Below are positions 1 to 7,833 of a stretch of DNA of 64,000 nucleotides, piece after piece. The notes under the pieces were generated by a model that did no database searches, was not told where the DNA came from, and was given only the letters and a program-made list of their open reading frames with translations. Position 1 is the first letter of the stretch. Each line of letters begins with the position of its first letter. Source of the DNA: Listeria immobilis (GTDB taxonomy: Bacteria > Bacillota > Bacilli > Lactobacillales > Listeriaceae); assembly GCF_014322765.1 (NCBI RefSeq), contig NZ_JAASTZ010000017.1, positions 1-64,000 of the forward strand. The letters are read 5' to 3'. Position numbers and translations under genes: made by a program.

Positions 1-72
1 ATCATATTTAAATAATACTATATATATTTAATACCTGTCAATATAAAAATGAAATCGTTTTCTTTTTATAAC

Positions 73-108
73 AAAAAAACTCTGAGTGAAGCTTCTCAGA
101 GTTTTTTC
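73..108 (-). terminator. Intrinsic terminator after lplA2
   Basis: A perfect 9-bp stem (AACTCTGAG / CTCAGAGTT) is flanked by A and T runs on both sides, so it can stop transcription from either direction. It lies directly behind the lplA2 stop codon. Confidence 0.85.
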
Positions 109-1098
109 TTATTCAAATAACATATCAATAATTGCTTCTTTTTTAATATTTCCAAAGTATTTTTTCATATCGACTGATTCAAAAATATTACTAACCGTTT
201 GTCGTTCGAAACGAATTCCACTCATTTGATTAGCTAATTCAGCAACATCTTCTGTACCAAAAAAATCACCATAAATTGTCGCTTCTTTTATTCGACCTTT
301 ATTTAACTCCAATTGAAATTCAATTGTGCCTGCTGGAAATCTTTTTTTGCGTTTTATGCTAGCTTTAGGTGACTTTCCATAGGTCCAATCCCAGTTGAGG
401 TAACGTTCCACACGTAATTTTTCGATACCGGCCATATCCGCTTTTGTAAAATGATACCAGGGAATATTTGTTGTACCAAAAATTGATTCTAATAAAATTT
501 GTTTAAAAGAGTGAATATCCATATCTTCTGCTAAATGTTCACGTATCGTTGTCACACGGCTTCGGACAGATTTCACACCTTTCGATAGATACTTTTCTGG
601 GTCAACTTGCAATGCTGCTTCAAGCCTATCTAGATCAACATCAAAAAGTAGCGTTCCATGGCTATAAAGTCGACCTTTTGTGACAAACTGGGCATTGCCA
701 CTTATTTTCTTTCCATCTACCTCGATATCATTACGACCACTTAGCTCGGCATTAACACCTAACTTTTGAAGGGCCTGAATAACTGGTTCTGTGAATTTAG
801 CGAAATTTTGAAAGCTATCTCCATCATCTTTGGTAATCATACTAAAGCTGATATTTCCCTCATCATTATATACCGCTCCACCACCAGAAAGCCTTCGCAG
901 TACATCAACATGATGCTGCTCCACAAATGTCTGATTGATTTCTTCTAACGTGTTTTGATTTTTACCAACAATAATCGTTGGTTTCATGCGATAAAACATA
1001 AAATACGTTTCATTTTCATCTAAAAAACGCAAAGCATATTCTTCCATTGCAAAATTATATGCTTGATCAAGCACGTCTTCATTATCTAAATAAATCAC
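109..1098 (-). CDS. lplA2: Lipoate-protein ligase LplA2-type
   Basis: Attaches lipoate to the E2/GcvH lipoyl domains of 2-oxoacid dehydrogenase complexes through a lipoyl-AMP intermediate. The 329-aa product has the family signature RRLSGGGAVYNDEGN at about residues 68-82 and the catalytic-lysine motif KISGNAQ at about 131-137, followed by the small C-terminal domain. The start is GTG, with AAAGGAG about ten bases upstream. It follows the phosphoesterase gene by four bases, so the two are probably cotranscribed. Listeria carries two such ligases; by position this matches the one I recall as LplA2 (lmo0764), which has broad substrate use. Family call is secure; the paralog number rests on remembered synteny. 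Confidence 0.9.
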   Translation of the reverse strand: MIYLDNEDVLDQAYNFAMEEYALRFLDENETYFMFYRMKPTIIVGKNQNTLEEINQTFVEQHHVDVLRRLSGGGAVYNDEGNISFSMITKDDGDSFQNFAKFTEPVIQALQKLGVNAELSGRNDIEVDGKKISGNAQFVTKGRLYSHGTLLFDVDLDRLEAALQVDPEKYLSKGVKSVRSRVTTIREHLAEDMDIHSFKQILLESIFGTTNIPWYHFTKADMAGIEKLRVERYLNWDWTYGKSPKASIKRKKRFPAGTIEFQLELNKGRIKEATIYGDFFGTEDVAELANQMSGIRFERQTVSNIFESVDMKKYFGNIKKEAIIDMLFE

Positions 1099-1102
1099 GT
1101 TT

Positions 1103-1975
1103 TTAAGACTCCTTTTTTGCTTTAAGTGTAATCTGTATCACTTCTGGGTCGTTGAAAAGTCGTGGGATTATAGTAGCATTTCCAAGTCCACGGCTAACAA
1201 TTAGCGCTTTTTGGCCAGCACGATGAATACCTGCTGTCCATTTTGGTAAAAAGCCTTGACCAGGAGCGAATAATCCTTCTGTAAGCGGAAATCTAAATTG
1301 ACCTCCATGAGCATGACCAGATAATACGACATCAACCGGATAGGCTTGATATAAGGGCCAAAACTCCGGCCGATGCGCAAGTAAAATCGTAAAGTAATCA
1401 GGCGATAAATGATACGTTGCTTCGTCAAGTGATGCCGTTAATGCTTCTTTTTCCCATTCGCTTTTTGGTAAATCGGCTGCTAACCAATCCTCTTTCGAAA
1501 AACGTGGATCCTTTACGCCTGCAATCATAATAGCAGCGTCATTTTTCTTTAGAAAGTAGCGTTCATTCTCAAGTACTGTGACTTGATGGGCTTCCATATC
1601 CGCCTTAAAATCTTCATAAAAAGCGCTTCTACCTTCATGATTTCCGCTCACATAAAATGTCGGAAAAATTTTTGCTAGTTTTCGCACTAAAGCCATTGCG
1701 ACAACAGGAGATTCATCCCCGTCCAGTATATCGCCTGTTAAAAATACGGCATCTGGAGCTAGTTCATTCACCATACTTAACAAAGGATTATTATATAAAC
1801 CAAAACTTGCACTGTGCAGATCTGAAAGTTGAACAAAGCTTGCTCCATCCCATTCTGCTGGTATTTTATCAGACACTATTTCATAACTAGTGCATGTTAA
1901 ATGTTTTGTCGACCAATACGCATACCCTGTAAAAGCAGCCACTGCGCCAAGTATACCCCAACCTATTTTTTTCAT
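1103..1975 (-). CDS. Membrane-anchored calcineurin-like metallophosphoesterase (YkuE/YaeI type)
   Basis: The 290-aa product begins with an uncleaved membrane segment (GWGILGAVAAFTGYAYWS) and then shows the metallophosphoesterase motifs in order: DLHS, GDILDG, GNHEGR and GHAHGGQ. Those residues bind the two catalytic metals. Related proteins act at the membrane, some on lipid-type phosphates, but the substrate here is unknown. An upstream in-frame ATG at 2014 has no ribosome-binding site, whereas AGGAG lies ten bases before the ATG at 1975, so I use the latter. It sits between hflXr and lplA2 on the same strand. Confidence 0.85.
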   Translation of the reverse strand: MKKIGWGILGAVAAFTGYAYWSTKHLTCTSYEIVSDKIPAEWDGASFVQLSDLHSASFGLYNNPLLSMVNELAPDAVFLTGDILDGDESPVVAMALVRKLAKIFPTFYVSGNHEGRSAFYEDFKADMEAHQVTVLENERYFLKKNDAAIMIAGVKDPRFSKEDWLAADLPKSEWEKEALTASLDEATYHLSPDYFTILLAHRPEFWPLYQAYPVDVVLSGHAHGGQFRFPLTEGLFAPGQGFLPKWTAGIHRAGQKALIVSRGLGNATIIPRLFNDPEVIQITLKAKKES

Positions 1976-2048
1976 AGATAGAATGCTCCTAACTAAATTT
2001 GCTGTATGGTTCATTATAGCAAATCTAATAAGAACTCGCTTTATTTAA

Positions 2049-3305
2049 TTACACTTCTATCTGATATTTTTTTAATTTTTGTAAGTCTGCCGGGCTCACT
2101 TCTGCTAAGATTTTTGTTCCATTTTCCAGATACTCAGTCTCCAAAACTTTGGCATGATCATTTAAATAAGCAACAATTTGCCCTGCTTCAAATGGAATCA
2201 GATATTCACATTTTTTATAGCTAGCGAATAGTTCTTTTTTAATGATTTCAGTTAAAAATGCTAGACTTGGTTGTTCTCGTGCGGAAAAAACTATTGTATT
2301 GTCGGTTTGTTTTGGATAGATTTCGTCCTCTAAAAGGTCTGCTTTGTTATAAGCATAAATAACTGGAACATCTTCTACACCAACAGCTTTCAATGTTTCT
2401 TCGGTTGTTTTCATCATCGTTTTGTAATGCGGGTCAGAATAATCAACTACATGAATGAGTAAATCTGCATCACGAGCTTCTTCTAGCGTGGAACGAAACG
2501 CTTTGACAAGTTGATGTGGTAACTTACTAACAAATCCAACTGTATCTGTTAGTAAAAATTGTTTGTTGTCTGGTAACACGATTTCGCGGACGCTCGTTTC
2601 AAGTGTCGCAAAAAGCATGTCCTGCTCAAAAACTTGTTTATTTGTTGTTTCACTATAAGCTCGTACCAAACCGTTCATCGTAGTTGACTTCCCAGCATTA
2701 GTATAGCCAACAAGTGATACGACCGGAATTTCATTTTTCTTCCGTTTACGACGACGTACTTCGCGGTCATCCACAAGCACAGCTAACTCTTTTTGTAAAT
2801 GGCGAATTTGATCTTTAATCGTTCTGCGGTCTGTTTCAATTTTCTTTTCTCCAGATCCCCGATTGCTAAGCCCGCCTTTTCCGCTTTGTTGATCCATATC
2901 TTCGCCTTGCCCAAAAATTCGTGGTAGTTCATATTGAAGTTTTGCAATTTCTACTTGAAGTTGGGCTTCTTTTGTTTTTGCTCGATTCGCAAAGATGGCT
3001 AAAATCAAACCCGTTCTGTCCATCACATCCAGTTCAAGCGTTTCTTCTAAGTTTCGTATTTGTGACGGCGATAATTCATCATTAAAAATAATTAACTGAG
3101 CTTCTTGCATTTCTGCTAGCCCTTTAACTTCATCTACTTTTCCTTTACCAACATAGGTTGCTCGGTTTTCACGATCCATATTTTGTCGCAGTTCTCCCAC
3201 AACTTTCATATTATTTGCAGCCGCTAAGTTGGCTAATTCTTCCATTGAATAATCAAAATCTTTTTGTTTTTGGCTCACACCAACGATTAATACTTTTTTC
3301 TCCAT
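2049..3305 (-). CDS. hflXr: HflX-family ribosome-splitting GTPase, HflXr antibiotic-resistance paralog
   Basis: HflX proteins bind stalled or drug-blocked 70S ribosomes and split them. The 418-aa product has the glycine-rich N-terminal HflX domain (1 to about 185), a basic coiled region, then the G domain with P-loop GYTNAGKST (200-208), switch/G3 DTVGF and G4 NKAD. By position it matches the second Listeria HflX (lmo0762), reported as HflXr, which protects against lincosamides and macrolides. The start has AGGAGG six to eight bases upstream. The roughly 290-base leader before it holds a promoter, a 14-codon leader ORF and a hairpin with a T run, so expression is very probably controlled by drug-dependent attenuation. 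Confidence 0.9.
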   Translation of the reverse strand: MEKKVLIVGVSQKQKDFDYSMEELANLAAANNMKVVGELRQNMDRENRATYVGKGKVDEVKGLAEMQEAQLIIFNDELSPSQIRNLEETLELDVMDRTGLILAIFANRAKTKEAQLQVEIAKLQYELPRIFGQGEDMDQQSGKGGLSNRGSGEKKIETDRRTIKDQIRHLQKELAVLVDDREVRRRKRKKNEIPVVSLVGYTNAGKSTTMNGLVRAYSETTNKQVFEQDMLFATLETSVREIVLPDNKQFLLTDTVGFVSKLPHQLVKAFRSTLEEARDADLLIHVVDYSDPHYKTMMKTTEETLKAVGVEDVPVIYAYNKADLLEDEIYPKQTDNTIVFSAREQPSLAFLTEIIKKELFASYKKCEYLIPFEAGQIVAYLNDHAKVLETEYLENGTKILAEVSPADLQKLKKYQIEV

Positions 3306-3399
3306 AAAAAAGGACCTCCTGAAATAGATTCAGCGCGGTCAGGGTTTCTGAGTAAAATAAAACACAAAAATAGCATCAAAAAGATACTAGCTCGCTGTT

Positions 3400-3425
3400 A
3401 AAAAAGGGAAAACTCCCCCTTATTC
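3400..3425 (-). terminator. Candidate attenuator hairpin in the hflXr leader
   Basis: On the minus strand AAGGG and CCCTT pair around an eight-base loop and are followed by a run of T. The hairpin lies about 95 bases after the leader ORF and about 95 bases before hflXr, where a premature terminator is expected. The stem is short, so the active fold may include neighbouring bases. A competing ACCC/GGGT pairing just upstream (about 3430-3450) could take part in an alternative fold. Confidence 0.55.
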
Positions 3426-3515
3426 TACCCATATTTATTTTGGGTGCCATTCATGCACGCAAGACCAATCCCGTTATCCATACTAAATAAGCATAGATAT
3501 TCCCGCACTATTAAA

Positions 3516-3560
3516 TTAGTTGCATAGATTTTTTGGGAAACGTAGTCTAATGTAATGCAT
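3516..3560 (-). CDS. Leader peptide of hflXr (MHYIRLRFPKNLCN)
   Basis: A 14-codon ORF starts with ATG at 3560, preceded by GGAGGG ten bases upstream, and ends in TAA. It contains R-L-R, the +X+ motif at which macrolide-bound ribosomes stall. The stretch RLRFP matches the core of the ErmD leader (MRLRFPT...) as I remember it. Its position behind a promoter and ahead of a hairpin and hflXr marks it as a sensing leader peptide. Ribosome arrest here would favour read-through into hflXr. Expression was not tested; the call rests on the SD, the motif and the location. Confidence 0.75.
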   Translation of the reverse strand: MHYIRLRFPKNLCN

Positions 3561-3595
3561 GATGGACAACCCTCCGTTCGATTTAAGTTGCTCTT

Positions 3596-3624
3596 AGTTT
3601 AACATGATGGCTATTGTTTCGCAA
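3596..3624 (-). promoter_or_regulatory. Promoter of the hflXr leader transcript
   Basis: On the minus strand TTGCGA (3619-3624) and TAAACT (3596-3601) are separated by exactly 17 bases. Transcription would begin near 3589, giving a leader of about 280 bases that includes the 14-codon ORF. Confidence 0.55.
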
Positions 3625-3634
3625 CTACTTATTA

Positions 3635-4255
3635 CTAAATTGGCCGTTCCAACTGAAAAATTTCACCTAGTTTTGTATAATCATTTCCAGCCATTCGTCC
3701 AACTGGTGCCAGTGCTTCTGGTAAAATGTATCCATTCTCTTTATCAAAAACTGTATCGTCTACTTCATATGACTCTACACGTGCAAGTATTAAGTCAGCC
3801 ACCACTTGTCCTTCATCATCAGCAATTGGAATTAACGCCTCTAACTTAGTCGTTAATACGATCGTTGCTTCTACAATTTTAGGTGTTTTCATCTCTGGCA
3901 CCAGCGCTAAATTTAAATTAGTAAGTGTCACTTCACTAACGTCAGGAGCTAGTCTAGCAGCAGTTTTATTTACTTCTTCTACCATTTCTTCATTCACAAT
4001 ATGAATATTTAGCTCTTTAGTAAAAGCAGCATTTCTTGCAGTATCTTTCTGCTCTCCGTTTACACGCTGAACGGCAATAGAAATAATTGCTGGATCACTT
4101 GAAACTATATTAAAAAAACTGAATGGGGCAGCGTTCACCGTCACCCCATCTTCAGCAAGTGTTGTTACAAAAGCAATTGGTCGCGGAATAATACTTCCTG
4201 TCAAAAATTTATAATTCTCTTTTTGTGTTAAATCAGCACTTTTAAAAATAGCCAT
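3635..4255 (-). CDS. Flavin reductase-like FMN-binding protein
   Basis: The 206-aa product has the flavin-reductase split-barrel pattern: ENYKFLTGSIIPRPIAFV near the start, then VNAAPFSFFNIVSSDPA, which forms the FMN site. Such proteins reduce flavins or quinone-like substrates with NAD(P)H. It is the last gene of an operon with an alpha/beta hydrolase and two VOC dioxygenase-like proteins, with only nine bases to its upstream neighbour. That context suggests a part in quinone or aromatic detoxification. The exact substrate cannot be read from the sequence. Confidence 0.85.
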   Translation of the reverse strand: MAIFKSADLTQKENYKFLTGSIIPRPIAFVTTLAEDGVTVNAAPFSFFNIVSSDPAIISIAVQRVNGEQKDTARNAAFTKELNIHIVNEEMVEEVNKTAARLAPDVSEVTLTNLNLALVPEMKTPKIVEATIVLTTKLEALIPIADDEGQVVADLILARVESYEVDDTVFDKENGYILPEALAPVGRMAGNDYTKLGEIFQLERPI

Positions 4256-4264
4256 CTGTCTACC

Positions 4265-4873
4265 TCACTTTTGGTTGTTTTGATACCATTTTTTTGCCTC
4301 TTCTAATTCTTCCATTGTTAATGCATGCCCTGCAGCTGTCCAAACTGTTTCTACTTTTGCTCCACGTTTTTCTAAAATTTCCACAAGTTCTTTGGAAGCT
4401 TCCGCGGTAATTAGTGGGTCATTTAAACCTGCTGATAAAAAGACACTTCGATGGTTAATTGAAAAATCTGGTTGGTTATTTCCTGCTGGCATTGCATGAA
4501 ACAAAATTGCTTGGTGAAAACTATCTTCTGCTTGAAGTAGGGCATTAGCTGCAATATTGGCTCCATTAGAATAACCAACTGCAATAATTTTTTCAAAATC
4601 CAGCTCATATTTCTGCGCTAATTCCCGTGTTGTGTCAATTAGCTCTTTTGTTTTGATCTCTAAATCATTTAAATCCAAACTGCCATCATGGAATCGTTTA
4701 AAAAATCGATTTGCACCGCCCTCTTTAATATCACCCCTTAAAGAAAGAATTGGCGCATCACTGTTGATAAATTCAGCTACTTCGATAAGTGATTTCTCAT
4801 CTCCACCTGTACCATGAAGTAATAATAGTGGTGCAAGGTCGTTCTTCTTACCTGGAATAAAAAGATGCTCCAT
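4265..4873 (-). CDS. Alpha/beta hydrolase, MhqD-like carboxylesterase/phospholipase
   Basis: The 202-aa product has the serine-hydrolase layout: LLLHGTGGDE oxyanion region near residue 18, nucleophile elbow GYSNGAN at about 98-104, an acid residue in GLNDPLI, and the late histidine in AAGHAL. Length and order match the MhqD/YodD carboxylesterase group, which in Bacillus is encoded with the dioxygenase MhqO and induced by methylhydroquinone. Here it sits six bases behind two MhqO-like genes, so the same role is likely. The symbol is withheld because function is by analogy. Confidence 0.85.
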   Translation of the reverse strand: MEHLFIPGKKNDLAPLLLLHGTGGDEKSLIEVAEFINSDAPILSLRGDIKEGGANRFFKRFHDGSLDLNDLEIKTKELIDTTRELAQKYELDFEKIIAVGYSNGANIAANALLQAEDSFHQAILFHAMPAGNNQPDFSINHRSVFLSAGLNDPLITAEASKELVEILEKRGAKVETVWTAAGHALTMEELEEAKKWYQNNQK

Positions 4874-4879
4874 GAATAT

Positions 4880-5839
4880 TCAACTCCTTTTTGTATCAAT
4901 GGGACGAACCATTTTTTCGATTTCTGCTCTTTTTGGTTCTAAAAATGGTGGTAAAGCAAGTTTTTCTCCTAGCGTTTCATAAGGTTCATCGTTTGCAAAT
5001 CCTGGACCATCTGTTGCAAACTCAAATAAGATTCTCTCTGATACTGGAACATATAGCGATTCAAAATAAAAACGATTTACATAGCCAGAATTTGGTATTT
5101 CAATTGTATTCATTCGTTCAATCCATTTTTGCAATTCATCATTATCTTCTACACGGAAGGCTACATGGTGAACGCCGCCATATCCTTGCATCGCTGCTGG
5201 AATATCGGTTCTTTCTTCAACGATAACTTGTGCGCCATTTCCACCTTCACCAACTTCATATAAATGCAAACTATTTTCTTCTGCTACTTTTCTAAAACCA
5301 AATATTGATGATAAGATTGCCTCCATATTAGCTAATGAGCCTACTGTTAAAAATACTGGTCCTAAACCGTAAATAGCATATTTTTCTGGAACAGGTCCAT
5401 TTTTCCAAGGGATTCCTGGGGCTACACCTTCATCATTTTCATCTGAAATAAGTTGTAGCTGTTGATCATCAAAATCCTGGAATGTTAGATATTTTTTACC
5501 AAATAGCGTTTTAATATCACCATGCGGAACTTCTAACTGGTTAAAACGATTAAGCCAATATTCTAATGCGGCATCTGTTGGTACACGGAAAGAAACACGC
5601 GAAATACTATCTGTACCATGTCGTCCTTTTGGTAAATTAGGAAAATCAAAAAATGTCATATCTGTTCCAGCAGACCCTTTATCATCTGCAAAAAACAAGT
5701 GATACGTATGAATGTCATCTTGGTTTACAGTCTTTTTCACTAAACGCATCCCTAAAACTTCTGTGAAAAACGCATAATTTTTTTCGGCACTACTTGTCAT
5801 CGCTGTTACATGGTGGATTCCTTTTAACTCTTTCATCAT
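4880..5839 (-). CDS. MhqO-like ring-cleaving dioxygenase (VOC/glyoxalase fold), second of a pair
   Basis: The 319-aa protein holds two vicinal-oxygen-chelate modules, the first starting KGIHHVTAMTSSAEKNYAFF and the second with GVHHVAFRV. The metal ligands expected of the family are visible (H in IHHVT, H in VHHVAF, E in ILFEFA). MhqO-type proteins open the ring of hydroquinone-like compounds. Its start overlaps the TAA stop of the upstream paralog by one base, so translation is coupled. Two adjacent, divergent copies suggest two related substrates or a hetero-oligomer; the sequence does not decide. Confidence 0.87.
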   Translation of the reverse strand: MMKELKGIHHVTAMTSSAEKNYAFFTEVLGMRLVKKTVNQDDIHTYHLFFADDKGSAGTDMTFFDFPNLPKGRHGTDSISRVSFRVPTDAALEYWLNRFNQLEVPHGDIKTLFGKKYLTFQDFDDQQLQLISDENDEGVAPGIPWKNGPVPEKYAIYGLGPVFLTVGSLANMEAILSSIFGFRKVAEENSLHLYEVGEGGNGAQVIVEERTDIPAAMQGYGGVHHVAFRVEDNDELQKWIERMNTIEIPNSGYVNRFYFESLYVPVSERILFEFATDGPGFANDEPYETLGEKLALPPFLEPKRAEIEKMVRPIDTKRS

Positions 5840-6726
5840 TATTTTCCCCCTCCAAAATAAGTTTCAATTTCCGTTCTTTTTTCCTCTAAAAAGCTTGGTA
5901 AAGCAAGTTTTTCTCCGAGTTTTCCTAGTGGTTCATCCAGTGTAAAACCTGGTTCGGCGCTGGCAAATTCAATACGCAGCCCACCTGGTTCTCTGATATA
6001 TAAACTTTTAAAGTATTCCCGGTCTACAAATTCTTCTATCGTCAGTTGGTTTTGAAGTGCGATTTTGTGCAGTTCGTCAACATCAGCTTTTGTTGCGACT
6101 GTATAAGCAATATGGTCAATCGTTCCTCGTCCAGTTCGTGATTTTTTCTCTGAGAAAGTTTGACCGAATCGTGTAAAGCTCATTTGGTTTCTATCTACTA
6201 ATACCCCATTCTGGCTTTCTAATCCAAAATAAGTCATGAAAAAATGGCTTGATTTAGCTGGATCCGGCACATGATAATCAGCCCCTAGTATCCGAACGAC
6301 TTGTTTCGCTTCTGGTATTTCGGTATGAATAGTTGGGTGCGATGTGGTTTCAGCAATTTCCATTAGGATGATACCCATTCGGTCGGGATCGTATAAGCTT
6401 AAAGCCTTCTCTGTTTTTTCAAAAGGTATAGCAAAATCGGTTAGCCTTTTTTCCCAGTAGTTGGTTGTGTCTTTAGGTATTCCTAACGTGATATTACCAA
6501 AATAGGACCGTTCGTAATAACTTGAACCAATTTTTGGAACTTCAAAAAATGTGAGCAAAGTTCCTGGAGTACCTGCATAATCTCCATAAAACAAATGTCG
6601 CATCTTAATATTTGCTTGATTGACTGTATTTTTGACGAGCCTAAGCCCTAATATATCTGAATAAAAATGGTGATTTAGAGTAAATGATTTGGTTAATGCA
6701 GATATGTGATGTATTCCTTGAATCAT
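5839..6726 (-). CDS. MhqO-like ring-cleaving dioxygenase (VOC/glyoxalase fold), first of a pair
   Basis: This 295-aa protein opens the four-gene operon running to 3635. It has two VOC modules, the first with IQGIHHISALTKSF and the second with TIDHIAYTV, and ends with the same EFASAEPGFTLDEP type of region as its downstream paralog (ligand E in RIEFA). The start is preceded by AGGAGGT. The roughly 110-base upstream region carries two inverted repeats, one resembling a motif in front of another VOC gene at 52775, so a redox- or quinone-responsive repressor is likely. Confidence 0.87.
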   Translation of the reverse strand: MIQGIHHISALTKSFTLNHHFYSDILGLRLVKNTVNQANIKMRHLFYGDYAGTPGTLLTFFEVPKIGSSYYERSYFGNITLGIPKDTTNYWEKRLTDFAIPFEKTEKALSLYDPDRMGIILMEIAETTSHPTIHTEIPEAKQVVRILGADYHVPDPAKSSHFFMTYFGLESQNGVLVDRNQMSFTRFGQTFSEKKSRTGRGTIDHIAYTVATKADVDELHKIALQNQLTIEEFVDREYFKSLYIREPGGLRIEFASAEPGFTLDEPLGKLGEKLALPSFLEEKRTEIETYFGGGK

Positions 6727-6758
6727 TGGTTTATACCTCCTTTTTGATTACTAACTAC

Positions 6759-6774
6759 AGTTTATAACTAAACT
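6759..6774. promoter_or_regulatory. Inverted repeat AGTTTA-N4-TAAACT upstream of the dioxygenase operon
   Basis: A perfect 6-bp dyad lies 33-48 bases before the first dioxygenase start, where an operator overlapping the core promoter would be placed. No regulator gene is adjacent, so the binding protein is unknown. Confidence 0.4.
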
Positions 6775-6795
6775 AATGAAAAAGAAAGTGATATG

Positions 6796-6810
6796 CTCAC
6801 AAAAAGTAAG
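6796..6810. promoter_or_regulatory. Candidate DUF24/HxlR- or MarR-type operator (CTCAC-N5-GTAAG)
   Basis: This near-perfect dyad is followed by TAACTT and closely resembles CTTAC-GAAAA-GTAAG at 52844-52858, which precedes another VOC dioxygenase-like gene. Two copies of one motif before functionally similar genes suggest a shared regulator. Confidence 0.45.
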
Positions 6811-6852
6811 TAACTTTTATTGCACGTAAAAAAGAGCGCAAATCTGCGCTCT

Positions 6853-7833
6853 TTAATAAACATCTCTTTTAGTGAAAATAAAGTAAGATAAGACGAATGC
6901 GACTAACATCCAAACTGTTAAGACGAGCATCGAAAAATTCAACGTCATTCCTTCCACTGGTGGACTGGATCCGTTTAAATAGTTGGTAAGTTGTAGATTA
7001 ACCATAAATAAATATTTCGCACTTGGCCAGGAGCTGACGAGATTGGTTAGGATAGTTCCGGTAATTAGAGAAGCAAGCATAATCCCCATTACGGCTGCGG
7101 TTGAGCGAACGAGAACCGAAACAAACATGGTTAACACTCCGACAACGACACTAACAAACCAGGCTAGTCCAAATTCCATTAATAAAAGTTGCCAAACAGG
7201 AAGCTGATATACATCTGTTGTACTTATTGCACCATCTTTTATACCAAATCCAGTGAGGACAGGAGCATTCCAGCCACCATAACCGAAAACAATTCCTGAA
7301 ATTAAGTAAGCAATAACTGCCGATAAAATCATAATAGCAGAGATGGATAGAAGCATAGAGATATACTTACTTGTTAATATTCGCCATCTTTTTACTGGTC
7401 TCGTAAGTAAGAATTTCATCGTCCCTGCGCTCGTTTCAGCAGAAATTAAATCTGCTGCTATAACCATAATAAACAGCGGAAATAGTAGGCTAATCCCATT
7501 TTCGACAAATGTTTTTAAAAATGTTGGTGCGCCTGGTGCATTTGGATTAATATCATTATCTAAATAATATTGAAGTTGTCCGACTAACACTTGGAAATAT
7601 TTTTGATATTCTTCTGGAAGTCGTCCTGTACCAAGCCTGTTTTCAAGATCGACAATCTCTTGTTGCGTCTGTACATGCCAATCACTTGTCCCCGCTTGTT
7701 TTTCATCTTCTTGATACTGTCTAAACTGCGCATATGTAAAAATAGCTACGATGATTGCAACTAATGCTAAGATGACCATTAAACGCTTTTTGCGCCATAG
7801 TTTTAGTTGTTCGTTATAAACTAAATTAATCAA
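6853..7833 (-). CDS. ABC-2 type exporter permease
   Basis: The 326-aa membrane protein starts with a short cytosolic end and a first TM segment (LMVILALVAIIVAIFTYAQF). An extracellular stretch of about 80 residues follows, then five further hydrophobic segments, the usual ABC-2 permease layout. The region SAETSAGTMKFLLTRPVKRW before TM3 is typical of NatB/BcrB-like and bacitracin/lantibiotic-type exporters. Its start overlaps the end of the ATPase gene by eight bases, so the two form one transporter. The substrate is unknown. Confidence 0.87.
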   Translation of the reverse strand: MINLVYNEQLKLWRKKRLMVILALVAIIVAIFTYAQFRQYQEDEKQAGTSDWHVQTQQEIVDLENRLGTGRLPEEYQKYFQVLVGQLQYYLDNDINPNAPGAPTFLKTFVENGISLLFPLFIMVIAADLISAETSAGTMKFLLTRPVKRWRILTSKYISMLLSISAIMILSAVIAYLISGIVFGYGGWNAPVLTGFGIKDGAISTTDVYQLPVWQLLLMEFGLAWFVSVVVGVLTMFVSVLVRSTAAVMGIMLASLITGTILTNLVSSWPSAKYLFMVNLQLTNYLNGSSPPVEGMTLNFSMLVLTVWMLVAFVLSYFIFTKRDVY

